Below are positions 15,086 to 22,711 of a DNA stretch of 32,366 nucleotides, piece by piece. The stretch's first letter is position 1; every line of letters starts with the position of its first letter. The notes beneath the pieces are model-generated. The model did no database searches. It saw only the letters and a list, made by a program, of their open reading frames with translations, and was not told where the DNA came from. The translations under genes were made by a program, and so were the position numbers. The stretch spans positions 1-32,366 of the forward strand of contig JBBILG010000009.1 in NCBI GenBank assembly GCA_037445085.1. The letters run 5' to 3'. Source of the stretch: JBBILG01 sp037445085. Its GTDB lineage: Bacteria > Pseudomonadota > Gammaproteobacteria > Burkholderiales > Methylophilaceae.

Positions 15086-16600
15086 ATGAAAAACGACTAT
15101 CTGGAAAAAATCCTCACCGCCCGCGTCTACGACGTGGCCGTGGAAACCCCGCTGGAAGCACAGCCCAACCTGTCGCGGCGCACCGGCAACAGCGTGCTGC
15201 TCAAGCGCGAGGACATGCAGCCGGTCTTTTCCTTCAAGCTGCGCGGGGCTTACAACAAGATGGCGCACCTGTCGCCTGCGCAGCTCAGGCGCGGCGTCAT
15301 CGCCGCCTCCGCCGGCAACCACGCGCAGGGCGTGGCAATGGCGGCGCAGAAGCTGGGCTGCCGGGCCGTCATCGTGATACCCACCACCACGCCGCAAATC
15401 AAGGTGGAGGCGGTAAGGCGCCGCGGCGCCGAGGTGGTGCTGGCGGGCGATTCCTACTCCGACGCCTACGCCCACGCGCTGGAATGGGAACGACGGGAAA
15501 AGCTCACTTTCGTCCACCCCTACGACGATCCCGACGTCATCGCCGGGCAGGGCACCATCGCCATGGAAATCCTGCGCGACCACCCCGACCCCATCCACGC
15601 CATCTTCTGCTGCGTGGGCGGCGGCGGCCTGATCGCCGGCATCGCCGCCTACGTCAAACGCCTGCGCCCGGAAATCAAAATCATCGGCGTGGAAGCCGTG
15701 GACGCCGACGCCATGACACGGTCACTGGCCAGAGGCGAGCGCGTGACCCTGGAACAGGTCGGCCTGTTCGCCGACGGCGCGGCGGTCAAGGAGGTGGGGG
15801 TGGAAACCTTCCGCCTGTGCCGCGTGCACGTGGACGAAATGATTCTGGTGGACAACGACGCCATCTGCGCCGCCATCAAGGACGTGTTCGAGGACACCCG
15901 TTCCATCCTGGAGCCAGCGGGCGCGCTGGCGGTGGCCGGCCTCAAGGAATACGCGAGGCAGCGCCGGCTGCACGGCAGGACGCTGATCGCAGTGGCGAGC
16001 GGCGCCAACATGAACTTCGACCGTCTGCTCTTCGTCGCCGAACGCGCCGAGGTGGGCGAGCAGCGCGAAGCCCTGCTGGCGGTGACCATCCCGGAAAAAC
16101 CCGGCTCGTTCAAACGCTTCTGCCGCCTGCTCGGACGCCGCAACATCACCGAGTTCAACTACCGCTACTCCGACCCCGCGCAGGCGCACATCTTCGTCGG
16201 GGTGACCATCCACCAGCACGGCGAATCGCAGCGCCTGGTGGAGATGCTCAGCCGGCACGAGCTGCCGGCCATCGATCTCACCGACAACGAGATGGGCAAG
16301 CTGCACCTGCGTCACCTGGTCGGCGGCCGGGCGCCGCAGGTGCGAAACGAGCTGGTGTACCGCTTCGAATTCCCGGAACGGCCGGGCGCGCTGATGAATT
16401 TCCTCGAACAGATGAGCGCGGACTGGAACATCTCACTGTTCCACTACCGCAACCACGGCGCCGACTACGGCCGTGTGCTGGTGGGCATGCAGGTGCCGCC
16501 GGAGGACAAGGCGGCGTTCGGGGCATTCCTCGGCAAGCTGGGCTATGCCTACTGGGACGAAACCGCAAACCCGGCCTACAGGCTGTTTCTGGGCAGTTAG
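15086..16600 (+). CDS. ilvA: threonine ammonia-lyase, biosynthetic
   Basis: Deaminates threonine to 2-oxobutanoate, the first step of isoleucine synthesis, using pyridoxal phosphate. The 504-residue length with two C-terminal ACT-like regulatory domains marks the biosynthetic, isoleucine-inhibited type rather than the short catabolic one. K51 in FSFKLRGAYNK binds the cofactor, and the phosphate loop is CCVGGGGLIAG. The ACT-like repeats begin around residues 330 (VTIPEKPGSFKRFCRLLG) and 425 (RFEFPERPGALMNFL). ATG 15086 fits the family start (MKNDYLEKILTARVYDVA), but no clear ribosome binding site precedes it. Confidence 0.97.
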   Translation: MKNDYLEKILTARVYDVAVETPLEAQPNLSRRTGNSVLLKREDMQPVFSFKLRGAYNKMAHLSPAQLRRGVIAASAGNHAQGVAMAAQKLGCRAVIVIPTTTPQIKVEAVRRRGAEVVLAGDSYSDAYAHALEWERREKLTFVHPYDDPDVIAGQGTIAMEILRDHPDPIHAIFCCVGGGGLIAGIAAYVKRLRPEIKIIGVEAVDADAMTRSLARGERVTLEQVGLFADGAAVKEVGVETFRLCRVHVDEMILVDNDAICAAIKDVFEDTRSILEPAGALAVAGLKEYARQRRLHGRTLIAVASGANMNFDRLLFVAERAEVGEQREALLAVTIPEKPGSFKRFCRLLGRRNITEFNYRYSDPAQAHIFVGVTIHQHGESQRLVEMLSRHELPAIDLTDNEMGKLHLRHLVGGRAPQVRNELVYRFEFPERPGALMNFLEQMSADWNISLFHYRNHGADYGRVLVGMQVPPEDKAAFGAFLGKLGYAYWDETANPAYRLFLGS

Positions 16601-16619
16601 TCCGGGATTTCACCGGATC

Positions 16620-16665
16620 GCGGGATGATGGCAAGGCGATTAGCGAGCAGACTCGCACATCCCGC
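16620..16665. repeat. nested hairpin between ilvA and the protease gene
   Basis: GCGGGATG (16620-16627) pairs with CATCCCGC (16658-16665), enclosing a second stem GCGAG-CAGA-CTCGC (16643-16656). It lies between two convergent genes. A bidirectional terminator is the simplest reading; no T-run flanks it. Confidence 0.45.
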
Positions 16666-16725
16666 GCCGCGCCGACAGCCGGGCCTATGGGCGAGCAGGG
16701 AGGGTGCGAATCGGGTTGGTCCCCG

Positions 16726-17982
16726 TCAGAGTGCGCCGACATCGAGCAGCGGCTCCTGAACACCATCCGGGTCGTCCGCGCTCGACCAGTTGAAATTGCC
16801 CCCATTGATCAGCGCCTGCATGACCTCGCCCGGCTTGCTGGCCGGCTGCACCGCCAGATGGAGCGCAGCGGCGCCCGCCACGTGAGGCGACGCCATCGAA
16901 GTGCCGCTGATGGTTCTGTAGCCCCCATCGTTCCAAGTGGAAAGGATGCACACGCCGGGGGCGATGATGTCCACCGCATCCCCGTAATTGCTGAAACTGG
17001 CAAAGCTGTCGTCCTCGTCGGTACGGCAGGTGGGTGCGGCACCACCGCCGGGAGCACCATTGAAGTCGGCCAGCGCGGACACCGTGATCACCTCCGGGTA
17101 GGCCGCCGGCACCTGCACGTAGCCGGCGTAGCTGGAACTCTCGACATCGATGGCGGAGTTGCCGGCGGCCACCGCGTAAGTGACGTTGGCCGCCACCGAA
17201 TTGCAAACCGCCTCGCGCAGACCGCCGTCGCTACAGTGGCCGAGCGGCCCCGATCCCCCCAGGCTCATGTTGGCCACCACCCGGCTGGCGCTGGTCCGCG
17301 CCTGCGCAGTGACCCAATCCACTCCGCAGATCACCGACGACCACGAACCGCTGCCGCTGTTGTCCAGCACCCGCACTGCCCACAGCGGCACACCAGGCGC
17401 CACCCCGACCACGCCATAGGCATCGTTCTTCGCGCCGATGGTGCCGGCCACATGAGTGCCGTGGCCATTGCCATCGCTGTAGCTTTTGCCGGTGGAGCAG
17501 TTCCTGCCCCCCACCACATTGAGATCGCTGTGTTTGTAGATGCCAGTGTCGATGACCGCCACCACTACGCCGGTCGGCGTGGCACCCGGTCCAAAAATGC
17601 GGCTGACCCCGGTCGGCGTCGTCTGCGCCGGCTGCGCGCCGCTGCCCGGCTTGCGGCGCGCGCTGCTGCGGACATAATGATCCTGCACGATGTTGGCAAC
17701 GCGCGCGTCATTCCGCAGCAGCGCCAACCGTGCCTCAGGTATCGTCGCGGCAAAGCCGCGCAGCGCGTGCTGGTAAACGTGGCTGACGCCGAGTCCGTGT
17801 GCGTGCGCCATCTCCTGGGCCGCACGGGCGGGATTGACACCCGCTTTCAGGGTAACGATGTAGCGTCCGGGGATGGGGCCATCGTCCGGTGCGGCTGCGA
17901 GCGCCGCACCGGCGCCCAGCCAGAGTACGNNNNNNNNNNNNNNNNNNNNNNAAATGAGCAAGCGACCAAATCTGCATTGCAT
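16726..17982 (-). CDS. secreted subtilisin-like serine protease (S8, I9 propeptide)
   Basis: A secreted peptidase of about 418 residues. An N-terminal signal peptide (MQCRFGRLLI, then the gap, then LWLGAGAALAAA) is followed by an inhibitor-I9 propeptide (PGRYIVTLKAG to VQDHYV). The mature S8 domain has the whole triad: Asp in VVAVIDTGI, His in GNGHGTHVAGTIG and Ser in SGTSMASPHVAGAAA, with oxyanion Asn in AVAAGNSA. The arrangement resembles proteinase K-like enzymes, and several Cys suggest disulfides. The 22-N assembly gap falls inside the signal peptide, so the frame across it is assumed. ATG 17982 follows GGAAGGGGG. It is downstream of the EVE gene and convergent with ilvA. The substrate is unknown. 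Confidence 0.88.
   Translation of the reverse strand: MQCRFGRLLIXXXXXXXXVLWLGAGAALAAAPDDGPIPGRYIVTLKAGVNPARAAQEMAHAHGLGVSHVYQHALRGFAATIPEARLALLRNDARVANIVQDHYVRSSARRKPGSGAQPAQTTPTGVSRIFGPGATPTGVVVAVIDTGIYKHSDLNVVGGRNCSTGKSYSDGNGHGTHVAGTIGAKNDAYGVVGVAPGVPLWAVRVLDNSGSGSWSSVICGVDWVTAQARTSASRVVANMSLGGSGPLGHCSDGGLREAVCNSVAANVTYAVAAGNSAIDVESSSYAGYVQVPAAYPEVITVSALADFNGAPGGGAAPTCRTDEDDSFASFSNYGDAVDIIAPGVCILSTWNDGGYRTISGTSMASPHVAGAAALHLAVQPASKPGEVMQALINGGNFNWSSADDPDGVQEPLLDVGAL
17930..17951. other. assembly gap (22 N)
   Basis: Twenty-two undetermined bases inside the signal-peptide region of the protease gene. The true length may differ, so the protein's first 18-20 residues are not certain. Confidence 0.99.
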
Positions 17983-18035
17983 GATACCCCCTTCCCTGCG
18001 CGGCCGGCAAGAGTCGCGCCGCTTTGTTATTCAGG

Positions 18036-18491
18036 TCACAAAATGGTGAGTATGAACCGCCATTCCGCCGGGTCCACCGGTGTAATCGACAAGCGGTTGC
18101 CGCGCTGCAAGAGGCGCATGTTGGCGAGTTGCGGATAGGTACGCATCTCCCTCAGGCTGAGCAGCCGGGTCTTGCGCACCAGTCTAACATCAACATTCAG
18201 CCAGCGCGGGTTTTCCGCTGTGGACCTGGGGTCGTAGTACCTGCTGGTGGCATCGAACTGGGTGCGGTCCGGGTAGGCCGGCCGGCTCACCTCGGCGATG
18301 CCGGCGATGCCCGGCTCGGCGCAGTTGGAATGGTAGAACAGCACGCCGTCGCCGACCCGCATCTGGTCTCGCATGAAGTTGCGCGCCTGGTAATTGCGCA
18401 CGCCATACCAGTCCACGGCCTGGTCCGGCATGGCGGCAAGGTCGTCGATGGACACGTCCGCCGGCTCGGACTTCATCAGCCAGTAGCGCAC
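18036..18491 (-). CDS. EVE domain-containing protein
   Basis: A 151-residue single-domain EVE protein, a fold related to YTH and PUA domains that bind modified bases in RNA or DNA. Family features are the start RYWLMKSEPADVSIDDL, W-x-GVRNYQARNFMRD near residues 28-42, and GDGVLFYHSNCAEPGIAGIAEV near 47-68, whose aromatic residues line the pocket. GTG 18491 with AGGGCGATGCC ahead gives the family N-terminus; the longer open frame would run into the 6S RNA. The molecular target is unknown. It begins about 22 bases after the 6S RNA, where gammaproteobacteria often have the 5-formyl-THF cyclo-ligase gene. Confidence 0.92.
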   Translation of the reverse strand: MRYWLMKSEPADVSIDDLAAMPDQAVDWYGVRNYQARNFMRDQMRVGDGVLFYHSNCAEPGIAGIAEVSRPAYPDRTQFDATSRYYDPRSTAENPRWLNVDVRLVRKTRLLSLREMRTYPQLANMRLLQRGNRLSITPVDPAEWRFILTIL

Positions 18492-18513
18492 GGCATCGCC
18501 CTGCTCGGGTAAG

Positions 18514-18697
18514 AGGAGTTCCCCGCATGTGCCGCCAGGCTGGCATCCTGAACCTGGAGACCAGGTGGTCGCAGCGGGAGATGCATCAGGCACGCCCGCA
18601 ACCGGGGCACGCACAACAGCACTCGTCTAAGCCGCAACCAGATGCTTGATATTGGTTCAAGGAATCTATAGCCTAAGCGAACACCGCAGGGAACAAA
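18514..18697 (-). ncRNA. ssrS: 6S RNA
   Basis: The segment between zapA and the EVE gene folds as 6S RNA, which mimics an open promoter and holds sigma70 RNA polymerase in stationary phase. The ends pair: GTTCCCTGCGGTG at the 5' side (from 18694 downward) with CACATGCGGGGAAC near 18516-18530. Closer in, CCTTGAACC pairs with GGTTCAGG beside the central bubble, a hallmark of the family. Length is about 180 nt, as usual, and the place after zapA is the conserved one. End positions are good to a few bases. Confidence 0.9.
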
Positions 18698-18719
18698 CCG
18701 GGGAAAGCGGTAGGGCGGC

Positions 18720-19025
18720 TCAGAACAGTTCGTTCTGTTCGGCGAGGGCCTGGTCGATCCGTTCCTGCATGGCCCCGATTCTACGCTTGTAGTCCCCGAT
18801 GTCAAACCCTCCGCTGCGCGTGGTCAGCAGCTCGTGGGCGATGTTGAGGGCGGCCATGATGGCGATGCGCTCGACGCCGATGACTTTGCCGCTGTCGCGG
18901 ATCTCGCGCATCTTGCGGTCGAGGAAGGCCACCGCCGTCATCAGCGCCTCGTATTCCTCGTCGGAACAGGAGACGCGGAACTCGCGCCCCATGATGGTGA
19001 CGTCCACGCCACGCACGCTACTCAT
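18720..19025 (-). CDS. zapA: cell division protein ZapA
   Basis: Small protein that binds FtsZ and bundles its filaments at the Z ring. The 101-residue length and the motifs VDVTIMGREFRVSCSDEEY at the N-terminus, LDRKMREIRDSGKVIGVERI in the middle and a C-terminal coiled coil fit the family. I chose ATG 19025 (MSSVRGVDV); the longer frame upstream lies inside the preceding gene. It overlaps the ZapB-like gene by 8 bases and is followed by 6S RNA. Confidence 0.95.
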   Translation of the reverse strand: MSSVRGVDVTIMGREFRVSCSDEEYEALMTAVAFLDRKMREIRDSGKVIGVERIAIMAALNIAHELLTTRSGGFDIGDYKRRIGAMQERIDQALAEQNELF

Positions 19026-19224
19026 CGACGGCTCCTTCCGGCAGGGTGGCGAGCAGCGCTTCCAGCCGGTCGCCGGCGCGTGCCATGCTGCTCTTGAGTT
19101 GCCGGATGTCGGACTGCGCCTGGGCAAGCTGCTGGCGCAGGTCGACATTTTCCGTGCGCAGGCGGCGGCATAGCTCGATCAATTGCCCGAGCTTGTCTTC
19201 CAGTGCGTCCAGGTCAGCATCCAT
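19018..19224 (-). CDS. small coiled-coil protein, ZapB-like (TIGR02449 type)
   Basis: A 68-residue protein predicted to be one long coiled coil, with heptad pattern in LDALEDKLGQLIELCRRL and RTENVDLRQQLAQAQ. Its place directly ahead of zapA matches the TIGR02449 family, which is thought to act with ZapA in division. I chose ATG 19224 (MDADLDALEDKL) over 19260 because the family begins there. TTTACAAATTATAGT upstream may be its promoter. It overlaps zapA, so translation is probably coupled. Confidence 0.85.
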   Translation of the reverse strand: MDADLDALEDKLGQLIELCRRLRTENVDLRQQLAQAQSDIRQLKSSMARAGDRLEALLATLPEGAVDE

Positions 19225-19268
19225 GGCGGCACTATAATTTGTAAAACGCTTAACAGTCAACCGCTAAC

Positions 19269-19287
19269 AATACTTTCTGAAAGTATT
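19269..19287. repeat. AT-rich palindrome between zapB-like gene and riboswitch
   Basis: AATACTTT-CTG-AAAGTATT, an 8-bp perfect dyad in the divergent intergenic region. It could be an operator for either side, or a hairpin. There is no upstream plus-strand gene to terminate. Confidence 0.4.
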
Positions 19288-19299
19288 ACAAGACCTTGC

Positions 19300-19328
19300 T
19301 GGCCAAACCCGGCCAATGCGCTTACAAT
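19300..19328 (+). promoter_or_regulatory. candidate promoter of the B12 operon
   Basis: TGGCCA (19300-19305), a 17-base spacer and TACAAT (19323-19328) lie just before the cobalamin riboswitch. The transcript would start near 19336, at the 5' edge of the aptamer. Confidence 0.45.
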
Positions 19329-19336
19329 GCACCCAC

Positions 19337-19520
19337 GTTGTCAGGTGCCTTGATCCGCCGTCCGGCGGGAAGGTGAAACGGGAAACAGGTGTGAAACCTG
19401 TGCTGCCCCCGCAACGGTAAGCGAGTGTGGATGCATCCAGCATGCCACTGTGGCCAGGCGCCACGGGAAGGCGATGCATCAAGTCTTGCGAGCCCGGAGA
19501 CCGGCCTGTCAGCGACGTTG
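19337..19520 (+). promoter_or_regulatory. cobalamin riboswitch
   Basis: The leader has the classic cobalamin aptamer signatures: GGGAAACAGGTGTGAAACCTG, then GCTGCCCCCGCAACGGTAAG (B12 box) and the 3' GAGCCCGGAGACCGGCCTG. Binding of adenosylcobalamin would repress the genes downstream. About 120 bases separate it from btuB. I see no strong T-run terminator, and GGGAG lies next to the btuB start, so control of translation is more likely than termination, by inference. Confidence 0.95.
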
Positions 19521-19639
19521 GAAATGCCGCGGGGTGACGGCGTTGGGCCGAAGCGATCGTTCGATCCGACCATTGCTCCCTTGCACTTTTCCGTACCCAG
19601 ACTCGAGCATGCGGGGACGCGTGCGTACAGGGAGCCATC

Positions 19640-21487
19640 ATGAAGAAATCCACCATACCGGCCATCTGTGCCGGCCTGCTGGCATCGGCGCCGGCATATG
19701 CCTACGAACCCATCCACTCCGACGCCGTCGTCGTCACCGCCAGCCGCATCGCGCAGGTGCGCGAAAACGTGCTGGCCGACGTCAGCGTCATCGAGCGTGC
19801 CGAAATCGAGCGTGCCGGCCAGTCCACCCTGGTCGAACTGCTGCGGCGCCAGCCCGGCGTGGAAATCAGTAGCACGGGCGGCGCCGGCAAGCAGAGCAGC
19901 GTGTTCCTGCGCGGCACCAATTCCGATCACGTCGTCGTGCTGGTGGACGGGCTGCGCCTCAACTCCGCCACCCTGGGCACGTTCGCGTTCGAGAACCTGC
20001 CGTTGAGCCAGATCGAGCGCATCGAGATCCTGCGCGGGCCGGCGGCCAGCCTGTACGGGGCGGACGCCATCGGCGGCGTGATCCAGATTTTCACCCGGCG
20101 CGGCGAAGGCCCGCCCCGCTTCCACGCCGCCGCCGGCTACGGACGTTACCACAGCCGCCATGGCGAAGCCGGGGTCAGTGGCAGCGCCGGCGGGCTGCGC
20201 TATGCCATCAACCTCGGCGCCCTGGCCACTGACGGCTTTTCCGCCAAGAAAGTCAAAAGCGGCCCGGACCGGGACCGTGACCCCTATCGCAACCTGAGCG
20301 TGAACGCCAGCCTGGGCTACGAATACACGGCAGGCCACGAAGTGCTGATGCAGTTCTTCAACAGCGAGGGCGAAAGCGACTACGACTGCAACCAACCGGT
20401 CTGCAACATCGACCAGACGCTGACCGGCCATGCCCTCACCAGCCGCAACCAGTTCACCGAACACTGGCGCAGCACTCTGCGGATCGGCATGGGCGTGGAC
20501 GATGCGACCAACAACACCAGCACCTTCCGCAGCGTGTTCCGCACCGAGCAGCGCCAGTACCTGTGGCAGAACGACCTGAGCCTGCCGCTCGGCACTCTCA
20601 CCCTGGCCTACGACCGGCTGGAACAGCGCGTCGGCGGCAGCACCGACTACGCCGCCAGCAGCCGCGACAACAACGGCTGGCTGGCGAGCTACGTGCTGGA
20701 TCACGGCCGCCACGGCCTGCAGGCGAGCCTGCGTCTGGATGACAACAGCCAGTATGGCGAGCACACCACCGGCAACCTGGCCTACGGTTACCGCCTGACG
20801 CCACAGTGGCGCATCAGCGCGGGTTATGGTACCGCCTTCAAGGCCCCCACCTTCAACCAGCTCTACTTCCCCGGCTTCGGCGATCCGACGCTGGAACCGG
20901 AACGCTCGCGCAACCTGGAAGCCGCCCTGCGCCATGACGCGCCGCGGCTGCGGCTGGGCCTGATCCTGTTCGAAAACCGCGTGCGCAACCTCATCGAGTT
21001 CTCCGGCCCGGCAGGCAGCGGCTGCGCCTTCGCCGGGTTCTGCCCGGTCAACGTCGGCATGGCGGAAATCCGCGGCGCCACCCTGGAGGGACGCTGGCAG
21101 GCCACTGAGACCCTCGCGCTGCATGGCAACCTCACCGTCCAGTCGCCGCGCAACGAGGATACCGGCCAGATGCTCATCCGCCGCGGCAGCCGGCATGGCA
21201 CCATCGGGCTGCTGCACGACCTGGGGAATTTCGAATGGGGGGCGGAGATCACGGGCAACTCCACCCGCTACAACGACGCGCGCAATGCTAGGAAAATGCC
21301 CGGATACGTCCTGCTCAACCTCACCGCGCGCTATGCCTTGCATCCGGACTGGAAACTGGAGGCGCGCGCCGACAACGTGCTGGACAAGGACTATGTGCTG
21401 GCCTACACCGGCAACAGCCCCAGCGCCGTCCCCTACGCAACCGCGGGGGCCAGCCTGTTTATCGGCCTGCGCTGGCAGCCGCAATAG
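19640..21487 (+). CDS. btuB: TonB-dependent vitamin B12 receptor
   Basis: Outer-membrane receptor importing cobalamins. The 615-residue protein has a signal peptide ending near residue 21 (SAPAYA), a TonB-box-like DAVVVTASR, a plug domain with SVFLRGTNSDHVVVLVDG and EILRGPAASLYGADAIGGVI, and a beta-barrel ending in GLRWQPQ. The cobalamin riboswitch directly upstream and the B12 genes downstream make the substrate clear. ATG 19640 follows GGGAG. It leads an operon with btuM, cobO, cbiA and cobU. Confidence 0.96.
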   Translation: MKKSTIPAICAGLLASAPAYAYEPIHSDAVVVTASRIAQVRENVLADVSVIERAEIERAGQSTLVELLRRQPGVEISSTGGAGKQSSVFLRGTNSDHVVVLVDGLRLNSATLGTFAFENLPLSQIERIEILRGPAASLYGADAIGGVIQIFTRRGEGPPRFHAAAGYGRYHSRHGEAGVSGSAGGLRYAINLGALATDGFSAKKVKSGPDRDRDPYRNLSVNASLGYEYTAGHEVLMQFFNSEGESDYDCNQPVCNIDQTLTGHALTSRNQFTEHWRSTLRIGMGVDDATNNTSTFRSVFRTEQRQYLWQNDLSLPLGTLTLAYDRLEQRVGGSTDYAASSRDNNGWLASYVLDHGRHGLQASLRLDDNSQYGEHTTGNLAYGYRLTPQWRISAGYGTAFKAPTFNQLYFPGFGDPTLEPERSRNLEAALRHDAPRLRLGLILFENRVRNLIEFSGPAGSGCAFAGFCPVNVGMAEIRGATLEGRWQATETLALHGNLTVQSPRNEDTGQMLIRRGSRHGTIGLLHDLGNFEWGAEITGNSTRYNDARNARKMPGYVLLNLTARYALHPDWKLEARADNVLDKDYVLAYTGNSPSAVPYATAGASLFIGLRWQPQ

Positions 21488-21535
21488 CGTTGCCGTTGCG
21501 TTACAATCGCACTCGTTCGACTAGGAGCTGACGAC

Positions 21536-22102
21536 ATGAATTTCACCAGACAACAGCAGTTCGGCATCGGCCTCACGCTGGTCGCCCTGATGGCCGTCAC
21601 CCGCGGCCATCACTTCGCCTCCATCGAATACCTGCCCAGCGCCTCCTGGGCGGTGTTCTTCCTGGCCGGCTTCTACCTGCGCCGCGCCTGGGTGTTCGCC
21701 GTGCTGCTGCTTGAAGCCACGCTGCTCGACCTGGCCGCCGTCACCTTGGGCGGCGTGAGCAGTTTCTGCGTCACCCCGGCCTACGCCTTCCTGCTACCCG
21801 CCTACGGGGCGCTATGGCTGGCCGGCCGCTGGTTCGCGCAGCGCTGCGAGCTGCACTGGAGAGCACTGCCGCCGTTCGCCATCAGCCTGCTGGCCGGCGC
21901 CACGGCGTGCGAGCTGTTCTCCAGCGGCGGATTCTATTTCTTCGGCGGCCGTTACCCGGATCCCACCCTGGCCGAATTCGGCGCGCGCCTCGTGCAGTAC
22001 TTCCCGCCCATGTTGCAGTCCTTCGGCTTCTGGATCGGTGTCGCCGCCATCGCTCACCTCGCCTTCGCGTTCGCCGGGGGCACTGCCCGCAGGCGGGCCT
22101 GA
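21536..22102 (+). CDS. btuM: BtuM-type vitamin B12 transporter (solitary S component)
   Basis: A 188-residue integral membrane protein with about six hydrophobic segments, resembling ECF-transporter S components. It matches BtuM in length, N-terminus (TRQQQFGIGLTLVAL, then TRGHHF) and place after btuB. From established work, Thiobacillus denitrificans BtuM imports B12 without an ECF module and removes cyanide from cyanocobalamin through a cysteine (Cys80). Here C78 in GGVSSFCVTPAYAF is in the equivalent place. No btuCDF or ECF genes are in the window. A strong AGGAG precedes ATG 21536. The assignment is from memory of the family rather than alignment. Confidence 0.82.
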   Translation: MNFTRQQQFGIGLTLVALMAVTRGHHFASIEYLPSASWAVFFLAGFYLRRAWVFAVLLLEATLLDLAAVTLGGVSSFCVTPAYAFLLPAYGALWLAGRWFAQRCELHWRALPPFAISLLAGATACELFSSGGFYFFGGRYPDPTLAEFGARLVQYFPPMLQSFGFWIGVAAIAHLAFAFAGGTARRRA

Positions 22103-22105
22103 ATC

Positions 22106-22711
22106 TTGAGCGACAGCGACATCGACGCGCGCCATGCCGCCCGCATGACGCGCAAGAAAGCCGTCATCGATGCCGCCATCGCCCGCGCCGACCGGGAAAA
22201 GGGACTGTTGCTGGTGCTCACCGGCAACGGCAAGGGCAAATCCTCCTCCGCCTTCGGCATGGCGGCGCGCGCGCTGGGCTACGGCATGAAGGTGGGCGTG
22301 GCGCAGTTCATCAAGGGGCGCTCCGACACCGGCGAGGAGGCCTTTTTCCGCGCCCAGCCCAACATGGAATGGCATGTGCTCGGCGAAGGGTTCACCTGGG
22401 ATACCCAGGATCGCGAGCGCGATACGCGAAAGGCCCGCGAGGGCTGGGAAGTGGCAAAAAAAATGCTGGCCGACCCCGCTTTCCACCTCGTCATCCTGGA
22501 CGAGCTGACCTACCCGCTCCGCTACGGCTACCTCGATACGGCCCAAGTACTGGCCGCCATCGCCGTGCGCCCACCCATGCAGCACGTGGTGGTCACCGGC
22601 CGGGGCGCGCCCAAGGCGCTGTGTGATGCCGCTGACACCGTCACCGAGCTGGTAGACGTCAAGCATGCCTTCCGCGCCGGCATCAAGGCGCAGCCCGGCA
22701 TCGATTACTGA
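22106..22711 (+). CDS. cobO: cob(I)yrinic acid a,c-diamide adenosyltransferase
   Basis: Transfers adenosyl from ATP to cobalt in corrinoids (CobO/BtuR/CobA type). The 201-residue protein has the basic N-terminal segment RHAARMTRKKAVIDAAIARA, the P-loop GNGKGKSSSAFG near residue 40 and the conserved VILDELTYPLRYGYLD. The start TTG 22106 is 3 bases after btuM; the ATG at residue 14 is an alternative. Its last base is shared with the start of cbiA, so translation is coupled. It serves salvage of imported B12 and also the biosynthetic steps of the genes that follow. Confidence 0.96.
   Translation: MSDSDIDARHAARMTRKKAVIDAAIARADREKGLLLVLTGNGKGKSSSAFGMAARALGYGMKVGVAQFIKGRSDTGEEAFFRAQPNMEWHVLGEGFTWDTQDRERDTRKAREGWEVAKKMLADPAFHLVILDELTYPLRYGYLDTAQVLAAIAVRPPMQHVVVTGRGAPKALCDAADTVTELVDVKHAFRAGIKAQPGIDY

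Noticed and set aside
14986..18138. A 1050-codon open frame on the plus strand
   Set aside because: It runs across rpiA/ilvA, antisense to the protease and through the N gap, with arginine- and glycine-rich low-complexity translation. ilvA and the protease, with full catalytic motifs, explain the region.
19322..21484. A 720-codon open frame antisense to btuB
   Set aside because: GC-rich shadow frame. The btuB frame has signal peptide, plug and barrel, and the riboswitch points the same way.
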